The notes: generated by a model not told the origin, from the sequence alone. DNA of 64,000 bases from JALYNX01 sp040902845 (GCA_040902845.1 JBBDWM010000042.1:124001-188000); one strand, 5' to 3'. Shown: positions 42,611 to 51,893, numbered from the stretch's first letter. A program made the numbers and translations.

Positions 42611-43789
42611 ATGCCGAATGCCGTGATCATCGATGCGGTGCGCACCCCGATCGGGAGGCGGAACGGCGTGTTCAAGGACATCCACCCGGTCGACCTCGCC
42701 GCCGTCCCGCTCCAGGCACTCGTAGAGCGCAACCGACTCGATCCTTCCCAGATCGACGACGTGATCATGGGAACCGTCAGCCAGACCGGGGAGCAGGCCT
42801 ACAACGTCGGGCGCAACGCCGCTCTCGCCGCCGGATTTCCCGAAGAGGTGCCCGGCGTCACCATCGATCGTCAGTGTGGGTCCTCGCAACAGGCCGCCCA
42901 TTTCGCTGCTCAGGCGGTCATGGCCGGCGCCCAGGACATCGTGATCGCCGCCGGTGTCGAGAACATGACCCGGGTGCCGATGGGGGTCACCGCCCAACAG
43001 GGGCCCGGTCTTCCCTTTGGTCCCCGCATGTTGGAGCGCTATTCGCAGGGCCTGGTCCCGCAGGGGATCTCCGCGGAGATGATGGCCGAGAAGTGGGGGA
43101 TCTCCCGCATCGAGCTCGACGAACTCGCCCTCGAGTCCCATCTTCGGGCGGACCGTGCCACCGAAGAGGGACGTTTCGAGGAGCAGATCATCCCGGTCGG
43201 TGTGACTCGGGAGAACGGGATGCGCGAAACCGTGTCCCGCGACGAGGGGATTCGCGCCGACTCCTCCCTGGAGAAGCTGGGGGCACTCCAGCCGGCGTTC
43301 AAAAGCGATGGGGTGGTCACGGCTGGCAACTCGTCACAGATCTCCGACGGGGCGGCGGCGGTCCTGATCATGTCCGAGCAACGGGCCGCCCAGCTCGGGC
43401 TCACCCCCAAGGCACGTTTCGTGTCATTCGCCATGGCCGGTGTCGACCCGGTGATGATGCTCACCGGTCCCATTCCCGCCACCGAGAAGGTGCTGGCGCG
43501 GGCCGGGCTCGGGATCGGCGACATCGACGTGTTCGAGGTGAACGAGGCCTTCGCCTCGGTGACCGCAGCCTGGAGGATCGAACACGGCGGTATCGACCCG
43601 ATGGGGCTGTGGGAGCGGACCAATGTCAACGGTGGGGCCATTGCCCTCGGTCACCCGCTTGGAGCTTCCGGTGCCCGGCTCCTCACCTCACTGGTGTGGG
43701 AGTTGGAGCGAACCGGGGGCCGCTACGGCCTGCAGACCATGTGTGAGGGCGGCGGCATGGCCAATTCCCTCATCATCGAGCGGGTCTGA
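42611..43789 (+). CDS. Acetyl-CoA C-acyltransferase (thiolase)
   Basis: 392 aa. Thiolase motifs: nucleophile in TIDRQCGSSQQAAHFAAQAV (Cys89), VNGGAIALGHPLGASGARL with catalytic His, and TMCEGGGMANSLII with the second Cys. Either degradative (acyl-CoA plus CoA) or acetoacetyl-CoA forming. Loop text FEVNEAFASVTAAW is the standard active-site Asn-Glu. Start ATG 42611 has AAGGAG 10 bp upstream. No other beta-oxidation gene adjoins it, so the pathway is open. Confidence 0.93.
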   Translation: MPNAVIIDAVRTPIGRRNGVFKDIHPVDLAAVPLQALVERNRLDPSQIDDVIMGTVSQTGEQAYNVGRNAALAAGFPEEVPGVTIDRQCGSSQQAAHFAAQAVMAGAQDIVIAAGVENMTRVPMGVTAQQGPGLPFGPRMLERYSQGLVPQGISAEMMAEKWGISRIELDELALESHLRADRATEEGRFEEQIIPVGVTRENGMRETVSRDEGIRADSSLEKLGALQPAFKSDGVVTAGNSSQISDGAAAVLIMSEQRAAQLGLTPKARFVSFAMAGVDPVMMLTGPIPATEKVLARAGLGIGDIDVFEVNEAFASVTAAWRIEHGGIDPMGLWERTNVNGGAIALGHPLGASGARLLTSLVWELERTGGRYGLQTMCEGGGMANSLIIERV

Positions 43790-43796
43790 GCATTTC

Positions 43797-43932
43797 TCCC
43801 CCCAGTGAACGAAGCGAGCGTTGGGGGGAGTACCGCCGCAGGCGGGGAGGGGGGCTACCTGCCACGCCTCAGGGGTGCACCCCCCCCGACCGCACTTCGT
43901 TGGCGGTCGGTCCCCCCGCTGCGCAGGGGGAC
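43797..43932. repeat. GC-rich palindromic intergenic element
   Basis: Outer stem CTCCCCCCA (43797-43805) with TTGGGGGGAG (43822-43831) around GTGAACGAAGCGAGCG; then a second unit, CCCCCCGACCGC-acttcgttg-GCGGTCGG-tcccccc, at about 43881-43917. The GAACGAAGCGAGCG core looks like a dispersed repeat element seen between genes in some Actinobacteria. Whether it is repeated elsewhere in this genome cannot be seen; it may also terminate thiolase transcription. Confidence 0.6.
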
Positions 43933-43940
43933 AACGGACC

Positions 43941-44198
43941 GTGACCGGTAACACCACTGTCGATGTGCTCCTTGCCGTGGCCCTTGGGGTGGTCATCTGG
44001 CGGGTTTCGATTGCGGTGATTCGGATGTTGGGCACGCCGCCACCCGAGATCGACCCCGACGACGTGGTCGCGGTCGATCAGGACTACAAATGCACGATTT
44101 GTGGCGCGGAGTTGACGATGCGAGCGGTCAATATGCAGGAGGAAGCCCCGCCCCGACATTGCCGGGAGGACATGATTCCCGTGTGGCGCCCGGCCTGA
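43941..44198 (+). CDS. Small membrane protein with Cys/His zinc-binding tail
   Basis: 85 aa from GTG 43941 (TGNTTVDVLLAVALGVVIWR then VSIAVIRML is a single TM helix). Cytoplasmic tail: IDPDDVVAVDQDYKCTICGA then ELTMRAVNMQEEAPPRHCRE, with a CxxC plus HC that could bind zinc. The longer open frame upstream lies in the palindromic element and is unlikely to be coding. The tail resembles small actinobacterial zinc-ribbon proteins. Confidence 0.65.
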   Translation: MTGNTTVDVLLAVALGVVIWRVSIAVIRMLGTPPPEIDPDDVVAVDQDYKCTICGAELTMRAVNMQEEAPPRHCREDMIPVWRPA

Positions 44199-44309
44199 AG
44201 ACCCGAATCACACCCTTGTAGTTTTCCCGAGGTTTTTCCACAGGATGTTGAGAACTACATCCATGTAACTCGAAACGGTGAAGGTTTCTGATCGATTACG
44301 CTCGCCGCC

Positions 44310-44549
44310 GTGCCCGAGTCGAAGCGACGCAAACCCAAGAGCCGTCCTTTGCCCTCTCAAAGCGCAGGGGCTGCCGCCAAGGCAAAGGATCCAAGCCCGA
44401 CCTGGTACGTCGCCGTGATGGCTGGTCTTATGGTCGTCGGTGTGCTCCTGGTACTGAGCAGATTCGTCTTCCAACTCGATCGACTGGTCCTGGTCGGCGG
44501 TCTCGTCTGCATCGCCGCCGGTTTCCTGATGACCACCAACTACCGGTGA
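44310..44549 (+). CDS. crgA: Cell division protein CrgA
   Basis: 79 aa, GTG start. Basic N-terminus PESKRRKPKSRPLPSQ, then two TM segments WYVAVMAGLMVVGVLLVL and LVLVGGLVCIAAGFLMTTNY joined by SRFVFQLDR. Matches CrgA, the Actinobacteria-specific FtsZ/FtsI-associated membrane protein. Position next to the PASTA kinase cluster is conserved in mycobacteria and Streptomyces. Convergent with pknB. Confidence 0.9.
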   Translation: MPESKRRKPKSRPLPSQSAGAAAKAKDPSPTWYVAVMAGLMVVGVLLVLSRFVFQLDRLVLVGGLVCIAAGFLMTTNYR

Positions 44550-44564
44550 TTGGGTCGCCCTGAG

Positions 44565-46502
44565 CTAAGGGCCGGGCAAGGTCGTCGAGGTCGTCGGTGT
44601 CGTCGTTGGTGGGGGTGTGAACTTACCAAGGGTCACCGTGACTACGTCACCGGGGAACACGGTCACCCCGACCTCGGGGAATTGATCCACCACCAGACCG
44701 TCCTGAGAGGCGTCGACCACCGGTTGGGTGCTGTTGGAGACGTTGATCACCAGGCCGAGGTCGCCCAGGATCGCCTCCGCCTGATCCGGGGTTTGACCAA
44801 GCAAGTTGGGCACGTCGACCGGCCCGGGGCCCTGGGATACCACCAACAGGATGGTGTCACCCGATCGGACCTCCACCCCGGCTTCCGGATCGGTTCTGAT
44901 CACCAGACCTTCGCCGACAGTATCCGAAAACTCATCTTCGACGGTTGGCAGCAGGCCTAGACCTTGGAGTGTGCTCACCGCATCACGTTCGGTTTGGCCC
45001 TCCAATTCGGGGAGAACGTGGGTTTCGGGCCCGCTCGAGATCCACAGGTTGATAGCGGCTCCGGCCCCGGCCAACACCCCGGCGCCCGGGTCCTGTCTGA
45101 TCACGGTTCCCTCTACGAAGGTCGCGTTCGGCTCCTCGACGACCTCTCCGAGGATGAAGCCGTTCTGGGCGATGATCTCCTCCGCAGCCTCCAGAGGCTG
45201 ACCGACCAGGGGCGGGACCTCGAATTCCTCGAGCCCGGTGGAGTAGAACACCTCAACTTCTGAGCCCTCCACGGCGTCGGTACCCCCTGCCGGGTTGGTT
45301 CGAATCACCAGGTCGACCTCGACATCTTCGCTGGTTTCCGGGGTGAACTTGACGGTGAAACCTGCGAGTAGCAGACGGGCCTCGGCCCCTTCTCGGGTCA
45401 ACCCGGCGACGGTGGGGATTTCGATCAGCTCGTCTTCCCCGGTGTCACCGCCGGCCAATCGGAGCAGGAAGAATATGAGAATGGCGAGGGCGATGAGAAG
45501 TGCGAAGGCAGTGAGGATGAACGGCATCTGCGACGAGGGCTCCTCCTCGATCCCGCGGTAGACCTCGTCGGGGGGGACTGTGGCCGGCGGCACCTGGACG
45601 GTCATCACCCGCGTGGCATTGTCACCGGCAGCGACTGCTCCGGCGGCTGCGGCTGCCACCGAAACCGGCTCCACACTTTGCCCCTTGAGCACCGACACCA
45701 GATCGGCCCGCATCTCGTCTGCGCTCTGGTACCTCCCGTTGGGATCCTTGCGCATCGCCTTGGTCACCACCGTGTCGAGCGCCGGCGGGACGTCTGAGTT
45801 GAGCGCAGAGGGGGCAGGGGCCTCGGTCGAGACATGCTGGAACGCGACCGACATCGGGCTGTCACCGGTGAACGGGGGTCGTCCACTGAGCATCTCGTAC
45901 AGGACCACCCCGAGCGCATAGACGTCACTTCGGGCATCGGCGGCGGCGCCCTGGGCCTGTTCCGGGCTGAAATAGGTGGCGGTGCCGATCACTGCGCCGG
46001 TCTTGGTCAGCTCTGCGCTGTCATCCCACGCCCTGGCGATACCGAAGTCGGTGACCTTCACCGTCCCGTCCTTGGCGAGAAGGATGTTCCCCGGCTTGAC
46101 GTCGCGATGCACCAGACCGGCTTGGTGGGCCACGGATAGTGCCGCTGCCACCTCGGAGGCGATTTCGGTGGCCCGGCGGGCGAGCAGTGCCCCCTCGGAC
46201 TTGAGCACGTCACGCAACGAACGGCCATCAATCAGTTCCATGACGATGAAGTACGTCCCTTGGGCCTGTCCCCAGTCGTAGATGCCAACGATGTTGGGAT
46301 GGCTGAGATTGGCCGCGGCCTGTGCCTCGCGTCGGAATCGTTTCACGAAGGCCTCGTCTGCCGAGTACTGGGCGTGGAGGACCTTGATCGCCACCTTGCG
46401 GTTGAGCAAGGTGTCCTGTCCCTCATAGACGTCAGCCATCCCGCCCCGGGCCACGTGGGACGTGATGTGATAACGCTCGGTCAGTTCGCTAGGGGTGTTC
46501 AT
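44565..46502 (-). CDS. pknB: Ser/Thr protein kinase with four PASTA domains
   Basis: 645 aa from ATG at 46502. Kinase domain: VARGGMADVYEGQD glycine loop, VAIKVLHAQ Lys, HRDVKPGNILLAKDG catalytic loop, DFGIARAWDDSAELTKTGAV, TYFSPEQAQG. TM helix LTAFALLIALAILIFFLLRL, then four PASTA repeats (PTVAGLTREGAEARL, PPLVGQPLEAAEEII, PELEGQTERDAVSTL, PNLLGQTPDQAEAIL). Senses peptidoglycan or muropeptides and regulates division. Last gene of fhaA-fhaB-pstP-rodA-pbpA-pknB. A mycobacterial-type second kinase pknA is absent here. Confidence 0.96.
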   Translation of the reverse strand: MNTPSELTERYHITSHVARGGMADVYEGQDTLLNRKVAIKVLHAQYSADEAFVKRFRREAQAAANLSHPNIVGIYDWGQAQGTYFIVMELIDGRSLRDVLKSEGALLARRATEIASEVAAALSVAHQAGLVHRDVKPGNILLAKDGTVKVTDFGIARAWDDSAELTKTGAVIGTATYFSPEQAQGAAADARSDVYALGVVLYEMLSGRPPFTGDSPMSVAFQHVSTEAPAPSALNSDVPPALDTVVTKAMRKDPNGRYQSADEMRADLVSVLKGQSVEPVSVAAAAAGAVAAGDNATRVMTVQVPPATVPPDEVYRGIEEEPSSQMPFILTAFALLIALAILIFFLLRLAGGDTGEDELIEIPTVAGLTREGAEARLLLAGFTVKFTPETSEDVEVDLVIRTNPAGGTDAVEGSEVEVFYSTGLEEFEVPPLVGQPLEAAEEIIAQNGFILGEVVEEPNATFVEGTVIRQDPGAGVLAGAGAAINLWISSGPETHVLPELEGQTERDAVSTLQGLGLLPTVEDEFSDTVGEGLVIRTDPEAGVEVRSGDTILLVVSQGPGPVDVPNLLGQTPDQAEAILGDLGLVINVSNSTQPVVDASQDGLVVDQFPEVGVTVFPGDVVTVTLGKFTPPPTTTPTTSTTLPGP

Positions 46503-46539
46503 GGAAGGCGATGGATTGTAGGAACGCCCTCGAGCCAAC

Positions 46540-47997
46540 TCATTGGGTTCCCTTTAACCAGAGTGAAATCAGGTCGGCGGCGATCGGCGCCGCGACTGCC
46601 CCACCGGTGGCCGATTCTCCGAAATCGCCGCCACCGGCGATCAAGACCGCGATCGCGATCGTGGGGTCCTCAACCGGAGCGAACCCGATGAACCAGGCGT
46701 GGGGCCCGTCTCCGGCACCCTCGGCGGTCCCGGTCTTGCCGGCGACCCGGACGTCGGGCACCGTGGCATTACTACCGGTCCCGTCTGTCACCACCCGTTC
46801 CATCATCTGGGCGAGAATCGAGGCCGTGGCGGGGGCCATGGCCCGGCCCAACGAGAGGGGCTCGGTGGATTCGACGGTGTTTCCGTCGGCGTCGAAAACC
46901 CGGTTGACCAGGTAGGGACTGGGCACGAAGCCCTGGTTGGCGACCGCGGAGGCGACCATTGCCATATGCAACGGAGTGGCGCGCACGTCGCGTTCCCCGA
47001 TCCCGCTCTGAGCCAGAGCAGCCGGGTCGTCGACCAGGTCCTCGACGGGGTAGGTGGCCAGGGGGACGGTCCAGGGAAAGTCGAGGTCGGTGTTGAAGCC
47101 GAGGGCAGCCACCGTGATCCCGATGTCTTCGGCTCCCAGTCGGACCGAGAGATCGGCGAAGATCGTGTTGCAGGATCTGACGAAGGCAACCAACAGCGTC
47201 ACCGTGTCTCCGTCCTCACAGAACCCCCCGTTGAAGTTGGAGATGGTGCCCGTCGAGCCCTCCAACTCATACTCGAGGGGGTCGGCGAACTCGGTGCTCG
47301 GATCAGCCTCACCGGTGTCGAGGGCCGTGGCGGTGACCACCGTCTTGAAGGTGGATCCAGGGGCGAATAGCTCCTTGGTGGCCCGGTCACTGAGCGGGCT
47401 CTCCGGGTCGGCGAGGAGGGAATCCCACATCGCTTGCGCGTCCTCACCGAGCAGCGATTCGGGGTCGAAGGAGGGCGAGGAGACGGCAGCCAACACGGCG
47501 CCGGTCTTGGGGTCGAGAGCGACCACTGCGCCGGTCTGTCCGGCCAGTGCCTCGTATGCGGCTCGTTGCAAAGGCCCGTTCACGGTCATCTCGAGACTGT
47601 GGGGACGCAGGTCACGCCCCAGGATCACCGAGATCAGGTCGCTGATCGTCAGGTCACGCTTGGATCTGAGAACCGAGGCATAGGCGTCCTCCAGACCGGA
47701 GTCGCCGACGAGGAAGGAGTTGTAACCGACGATGTGGGCGAACGCCTCTCCCTCGGGGTAGGTGCGGACGAACGAGCGCGGGTCCATCGGGTCGACAACG
47801 GATTCGGCCACCACGGTGCCGTCGATGGTGACGATCAGACCTCTTTCCTTGCCCCTTTCCGACAGAGCCGGCCGGGCATTGCGAGGGTCGGCCTTGAGGG
47901 TGTCGGCATGGACCACCTGGATCCAGGTAACCGCCAGCAGCAGCACGCAGAACGAGGCGAAGACCCCGATCGCGACGCGGCGCACCGGGCCGTTCAT
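46540..47997 (-). CDS. pbpA: Penicillin-binding protein (PbpA/FtsI-like transpeptidase)
   Basis: 485 aa. One N-terminal TM (VAIGVFASFCVLLLAVTWIQ) and the transpeptidase triad: ELFAPGSTFKTVV with catalytic Ser (SxxK), VRSCNTIF (SxN), VAGKTGTAEG (KTG). Class B PBP, cross-links peptidoglycan in partnership with RodA. Start overlaps the rodA stop by ATGA (47994-47997). Confidence 0.95.
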   Translation of the reverse strand: MNGPVRRVAIGVFASFCVLLLAVTWIQVVHADTLKADPRNARPALSERGKERGLIVTIDGTVVAESVVDPMDPRSFVRTYPEGEAFAHIVGYNSFLVGDSGLEDAYASVLRSKRDLTISDLISVILGRDLRPHSLEMTVNGPLQRAAYEALAGQTGAVVALDPKTGAVLAAVSSPSFDPESLLGEDAQAMWDSLLADPESPLSDRATKELFAPGSTFKTVVTATALDTGEADPSTEFADPLEYELEGSTGTISNFNGGFCEDGDTVTLLVAFVRSCNTIFADLSVRLGAEDIGITVAALGFNTDLDFPWTVPLATYPVEDLVDDPAALAQSGIGERDVRATPLHMAMVASAVANQGFVPSPYLVNRVFDADGNTVESTEPLSLGRAMAPATASILAQMMERVVTDGTGSNATVPDVRVAGKTGTAEGAGDGPHAWFIGFAPVEDPTIAIAVLIAGGGDFGESATGGAVAAPIAADLISLWLKGTQ

Positions 47998-49289
47998 GTC
48001 GCTTCCTCATGGCTGATCCGGAGCAGGAGGGCGATCAAGATGAGGTTGCCGACCAGCGCCGATCCCCCATAGGACATGAAGGGAAGAGTGATCCCGGTCA
48101 ACGGGACCACCCTGACCACCCCCCCGATGATCAGAAGCGTCTGAACCGCGAACACGAACGTGAGACCGGCCGCCAGCAGCTTGCGAAACATGTCCCGGCT
48201 CCGGAACGAAATGCCGAGACCGACAGCAATGACAAGCGAGAAGAGGGCGAGTACCGACACCGTTCCGGCAAATCCCAACTCCTCACCCACCGCGGCAAAG
48301 ATGAAGTCGGTTGAGGCGTTGGGGATCAGGTCAGGCCGGCCCAGACCCGGTCCCGCGCCCGAGAGACTTCCCGTCCCCATGCCGAAAAGCCCCTGGGCGA
48401 TCTGGTAGCCCTCGTCGTCGTAGTGTTGAAAAGGGGCCAGCCAGGCGATGACCCTTCGCTGCACATGATCGAACATGAAATACGAAGCCACCCCCCCCGC
48501 CGCCGCCATGAACCCGCCTGCCACCAGATAGCCGGAGGTCCCGGTGGCGGCATAGAGCAGGAGCACGAACCCGGCGAAGAGCAACAACGAGGCTCCCAGG
48601 TCGCGCTGAGAGACCAGGATCAGGATGCTCACCAACCAGGTCAAGACGAGGGGTATGAGCTGTCGGGGCTCGGGGAACGGAATCGGGCCCAGGTGGCGGC
48701 GCGCCTCTCGCAGGGCTTTTTGATGATCGGCTAAGTACGCCGCCAAGTAGATCACGAAGCCGAGCTTGGCCAGTTCGGCTGGCTGGAACTGAAGCGTGGT
48801 GAAGCCGATGTCGAGGACGATCCACAGCCGCGACCCGTTCACCACCAGGCCCTTGAGCGGGAAGCCCCAATCGGTGGGCAGGTTGGGGAGCACCAACAAG
48901 ATCAGGGAGACCAGCAGTGTGATGTTGCGATAGCGGCGGAGGATGGTGGTCGAACTACGGGCGAAGAGGGCGAGCACGGCCACGGCCGCACCTGCAGCTA
49001 TCAGCATCCACCATCTCTGCAACCCCGCCTTGACCGGGTCGAGCCGGTAGATCTCAATGAAACCGAGGGCAGTCAGCGCGGTGATCGGTGCGATCAGCAG
49101 CGGGGTGGCCCGCGGCGCCCAGGTTCGAACCGCAAGGTGGAGCCCGCCGAAGGCGATCAGGAACACGAGAAAAGTGAGTGCCGTCTGGGCGTCGACACTC
49201 TGTTCGCGGGCGAAATTGACCAGCGTGACACCGAATCCGGCGAGCACCGACGCCGCGACCACGGTTGCGCCTTCGGCGTTACGTGTCAT
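47994..49289 (-). CDS. rodA: RodA/FtsW-family glycosyltransferase
   Basis: 431 aa, about twelve TM helices. SEDS-family motifs: LVVNGSRLWIVLDIGFTTLQ then FQPAELAKLGFVI, GLFGMGTGSLSGAGPGLGRP with the following PNASTDFIFAAVGEELGFAG, and IGGVVRVVPLTGITLPFMSY then GGSALVGNLI. Polymerises lipid II for the cognate PBP. Start overlaps pstP by 11 bp. Confidence 0.96.
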   Translation of the reverse strand: MTRNAEGATVVAASVLAGFGVTLVNFAREQSVDAQTALTFLVFLIAFGGLHLAVRTWAPRATPLLIAPITALTALGFIEIYRLDPVKAGLQRWWMLIAAGAAVAVLALFARSSTTILRRYRNITLLVSLILLVLPNLPTDWGFPLKGLVVNGSRLWIVLDIGFTTLQFQPAELAKLGFVIYLAAYLADHQKALREARRHLGPIPFPEPRQLIPLVLTWLVSILILVSQRDLGASLLLFAGFVLLLYAATGTSGYLVAGGFMAAAGGVASYFMFDHVQRRVIAWLAPFQHYDDEGYQIAQGLFGMGTGSLSGAGPGLGRPDLIPNASTDFIFAAVGEELGFAGTVSVLALFSLVIAVGLGISFRSRDMFRKLLAAGLTFVFAVQTLLIIGGVVRVVPLTGITLPFMSYGGSALVGNLILIALLLRISHEEAT

Positions 49290-50001
49290 TCGCTCCGGGG
49301 AGGACGTCCACGATGATCACGGTGACGTTGTCTTGGCCCCCCGCCTTGTTGGCCTTCTCGATCAGGGCCCAGACGGTCTCGTCCGCCGACTCGGTAGCCA
49401 GGTTCTCCGCGATCTCGTCATCGGTGAGCATCAGGGTGAGCCCGTCGGAGCAGAGCAGGAGGCGATCACCAGGCTCGAGCGGCAATTCGATCTCGTCGAC
49501 ATTCACGAAACGGGTGAGCCCCAGGCACCGAGTGAGCATGTGGCTGTGGGGGTGATCAGCGGCTTCCTTCGGAGACAAGGTTCCGGCCGCCACGTACTGA
49601 GCCACCACCGTGTGGTCGTCCGTGAGTTGGCGAAGTGCCCCGCCTCGAAAGAGATAGGCCCGGCTGTCACCGATATGCCCGAAGTGGGCGGTGCCCTCGG
49701 AGGTCAGTTCCACGAGGGTGAGAGTCGTCGCCATCCCCTCCAGATCCGGTTGTCGCGCCACCTGCTCCCGGATAGCCCGGTTGGCCGCGGCCACCCGATC
49801 GGCGGGTGCGAGGTCTGACGAGGCGGCGGTGTTGACCGCGAGGCGGGAGGCCACTTCCCCTGCAATGTGCCCCCCCATTCCATCAGCCACCATGAGGACC
49901 GCAGGACCACTCGATTCCCCTGATGTCGCTGGGAAAACGGTGTCCTCGTTATTCGTCCTGACCATGCCCTGATGACTGGCGGCGGCCCATATATATCTCA
50001 C
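49279..50001 (-). CDS. pstP: PP2C-family Ser/Thr phosphatase
   Basis: 240 aa. Metal-binding motifs VADGMGGHIAGEVASRLAV and FGHIGDSRAYLFRGGALRQL, LLLCSDGLTLMLTDDEIAEN, QDNVTVIIVDV near the end. Catalytic domain only; the TM and extracellular part found in mycobacterial PstP are missing, so it is a soluble version. Dephosphorylates PknB and its targets. Confidence 0.94.
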   Translation of the reverse strand: MRYIWAAASHQGMVRTNNEDTVFPATSGESSGPAVLMVADGMGGHIAGEVASRLAVNTAASSDLAPADRVAAANRAIREQVARQPDLEGMATTLTLVELTSEGTAHFGHIGDSRAYLFRGGALRQLTDDHTVVAQYVAAGTLSPKEAADHPHSHMLTRCLGLTRFVNVDEIELPLEPGDRLLLCSDGLTLMLTDDEIAENLATESADETVWALIEKANKAGGQDNVTVIIVDVLPGANDT

Positions 50002-50408
50002 CGCACCTCCATGACCGTCTTGCCCACCTGGATGGTGTCGCCCCGTCGCAAGGACGTGGGCGCAGTGACCCGGCGCCCGTTGACATAGGTGCCATTGGTG
50101 CTGCCCAGGTCGTGGAGAACCATCCCGTTCTCCTGAGCGACCAGCCTCATGTGGAATTCCGAAGCGTAGGGATCGTTGAGAAGCACGTCGGCCTCATCCG
50201 ACCTCCCTAGAACGCTGACGTCATTCACTTCCAACTCCATGCCCTGTTGAGTGTCGGACTTGACGAGGACAATTTTCGTCCCCTCCCGCCGCCTGCGACG
50301 AAGAGAGATCCCCAAGTGAGAGCCGATGGCACGCGCCACCTGCCACACGAACAGATACACCAATCCCAAGAAGATGATGCGGAGCAGGGCGAGAATCAGA
50401 TCAGGCAC
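49998..50408 (-). CDS. fhaB: FHA-domain protein FhaB with N-terminal membrane anchor
   Basis: 136 aa. N-terminal hydrophobic segment LILALLRIIFLGLVYLFVWQ then VARAI, then FHA domain: SVLGRSDEADVLLNDPYASE, FHMRLVAQENGMVLHDLGST, NGTYVNGRRVTAPTSLRRGD. Phosphothreonine reader for PknB; corresponds to Rv0019c. ATGA overlap with pstP (49998-50001). Overlaps fhaA by 8 bp. Confidence 0.93.
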   Translation of the reverse strand: MPDLILALLRIIFLGLVYLFVWQVARAIGSHLGISLRRRRREGTKIVLVKSDTQQGMELEVNDVSVLGRSDEADVLLNDPYASEFHMRLVAQENGMVLHDLGSTNGTYVNGRRVTAPTSLRRGDTIQVGKTVMEVR

Positions 50409-51060
50409 GGTCCGACCCCTCGTGGAATCTGAATCGATGGCCGGAGAACCCGATCATGTCGCCCCGGTTGAGCCGGTGCGGCCCGGAGCTGATCCGGATC
50501 CCGTCGAGCACGGTTCCGTTGACGGATCCGAGATCCTCGATCCAGACCTGGCTGTCGGCTCGCCAGATGAGAGCATGTCGGCGGCTCACCTCCTCGAAGG
50601 GGAGCACCACGTCCGAGTCGCTGGCGCGCCCGACCAAGGCTCGGTTGGGGCCGATGTCGTATGAGGTGGCACCGACCAGACGAGCCCATGGTGGGATCTT
50701 TCCCACCATGACGGAGGGGACACAGGTGAACTGACCGGGTGACACCGCATCCGAGGTTTCGATCAAGACGGTGGGTGGCCCTTCGAGACGCAACCCCGCC
50801 TCCGCGGCGTGCTCGGCCAGAGCGAGCTCGAGTCGTCGTTGCAGTCTGGTGGGGTCGACGTCCAGATCAGCGGGATTCACCTTCAACACGTACCGATTGG
50901 AGGTGGCAGGCCCGGATTCATGCTCGAAACTGGTCAGATCGGCCTCGCGGGCGATGCGACCGGCCATCTCCGAGGGGTGGAGGCGGCCCGAGAACACACG
51001 CCCGGCAGCACCTTCGAAGAGGCGTTCCAGACGGCGTTCGAGACTTCTGGCGAGGCTCAC
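50401..51060 (-). CDS. fhaA: FHA-domain protein FhaA (DUF3662 plus FHA)
   Basis: 219 aa. DUF3662 region RSLERRLERLFEGAAGRVFS then GRLHPSEMAGRIAREAD, and RLQRRLELALAEHAAEAGLR; C-terminal FHA NRALVGRASDSDVVLPFEEV then SRRHALIWRADSQ, VWIEDLGSVNGTVLDGIRIS. Same architecture as Rv0020c but without its long linker. First gene of the operon; tRNA-Leu starts 85 bp beyond on the other strand. Confidence 0.94.
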   Translation of the reverse strand: MSLARSLERRLERLFEGAAGRVFSGRLHPSEMAGRIAREADLTSFEHESGPATSNRYVLKVNPADLDVDPTRLQRRLELALAEHAAEAGLRLEGPPTVLIETSDAVSPGQFTCVPSVMVGKIPPWARLVGATSYDIGPNRALVGRASDSDVVLPFEEVSRRHALIWRADSQVWIEDLGSVNGTVLDGIRISSGPHRLNRGDMIGFSGHRFRFHEGSDRA

Positions 51061-51144
51061 GCGGGAGAGGTTACGGCCGGTGGGGGATAGAGGAGGCCGA
51101 CTACCGCAACTCCGGGAGCAGGGTTACCATTTCCCGGCCGTTAC

Positions 51145-51231
<87 letters not shown>

Positions 51232-51280
51232 GGGGTTTCGGCCGCTACAGAGTTTCTGCTCGGCGGCGAGAAACTCCCGT

Positions 51281-51299
51281 TTGCAACTCGATTGCAACC
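51281..51299 (+). repeat. Candidate integrase arm site (left)
   Basis: TTGCAACTCGATTGCAACC, two TTGCAAC direct repeats 11 bp apart, about 50 bp from attL. A near copy is at 62459-62478. Inferred role only. Confidence 0.45.
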
Positions 51300-51342
51300 A
51301 TTTCAATCGCACGAGTGTTCGATCAGGGTCGTCCGGGGTCCC

Positions 51343-51675
51343 TCAGTCGAGGGCGAGGAAGGACGCCGTTTCGTCTTCGAGAAACGCCATGATCGTGTCG
51401 TGGCCGTCTTGGATCGCCTGCTCAATGTCGCTCGTCGTGCAGTTGCCCAACCGGACCCAGATCACTTTCGGTGGGGGCCCGGACACCAATGCCCTCTGAT
51501 GGAAGTCTTCGTCCTTCGACACGATGACGAATCCGTGATCGAGCGCATACCTCCAAATTGCGTCGTCGGTCGCATCGCCTAGCCCGAGCAAGGCGACATG
51601 AGACGAGTCGGGGAAGGTCTCAGAGATTCGCGGTATCAGCCGACGCGAGATGTTCGCATCGAGGAGCAGCTTCAC
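51343..51675 (-). CDS. DUF5615 PIN-like toxin
   Basis: 110 aa. MKLLLDANISRRLIPRISET is the Mut7-C/DUF5615 start with acidic Asp6, followed by AIWRYALDHGFVIVSKDEDF then HQRALVSGPPPKVIWVRLGN, containing the family's SKDEDF motif. A PIN-like ribonuclease fold, always partnered with DUF433. Coupled to the antitoxin by ATGA (51672-51675). It is the standard VapC-like toxin of this pair; stabilises the island by plausible analogy. Confidence 0.88.
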   Translation of the reverse strand: MKLLLDANISRRLIPRISETFPDSSHVALLGLGDATDDAIWRYALDHGFVIVSKDEDFHQRALVSGPPPKVIWVRLGNCTTSDIEQAIQDGHDTIMAFLEDETASFLALD

Positions 51676-51893
51676 GCGCCGGAGACAAGCTTGCGTTCAC
51701 GATCGGCAGCGAACGCCAGACATGCCCGGATGTCCTCCTGCTCGAGTTCGGGGAAGTCGCTGAGGATCTCCTCTTCGCTCATCCCCGACGCGAGGTAGTC
51801 GAGGACGTCATAGACAGTAATGCGCAGCCCTCGAATGATGGGCTTTCCGCCGCGCTTGCCCGGTTCGGTCGTAATGCGGTCCTGATAGTTCAC
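51672..51893 (-). CDS. DUF433 antitoxin
   Basis: 73 aa. DRITTEPGKRGGKPIIRGLR then ITVYDVLDYLASGMSEEEIL, SDFPELEQEDIRACLAFAAD: the DUF433 winged-helix-like fold. First gene of the antitoxin-toxin pair and probable repressor of its own promoter. The order antitoxin-toxin and 4-bp overlap are usual for this type. Confidence 0.9.
   Translation of the reverse strand: MNYQDRITTEPGKRGGKPIIRGLRITVYDVLDYLASGMSEEEILSDFPELEQEDIRACLAFAADRERKLVSGA

Noticed and set aside
44217..44259. TGTAGTT...AACTACA inverted repeat with a single TTTTCCACA DnaA-box-like site
   Set aside because: One box and a loose palindrome do not make an origin; oriC is expected upstream of dnaN, outside the window. It may only be a promoter element of crgA.
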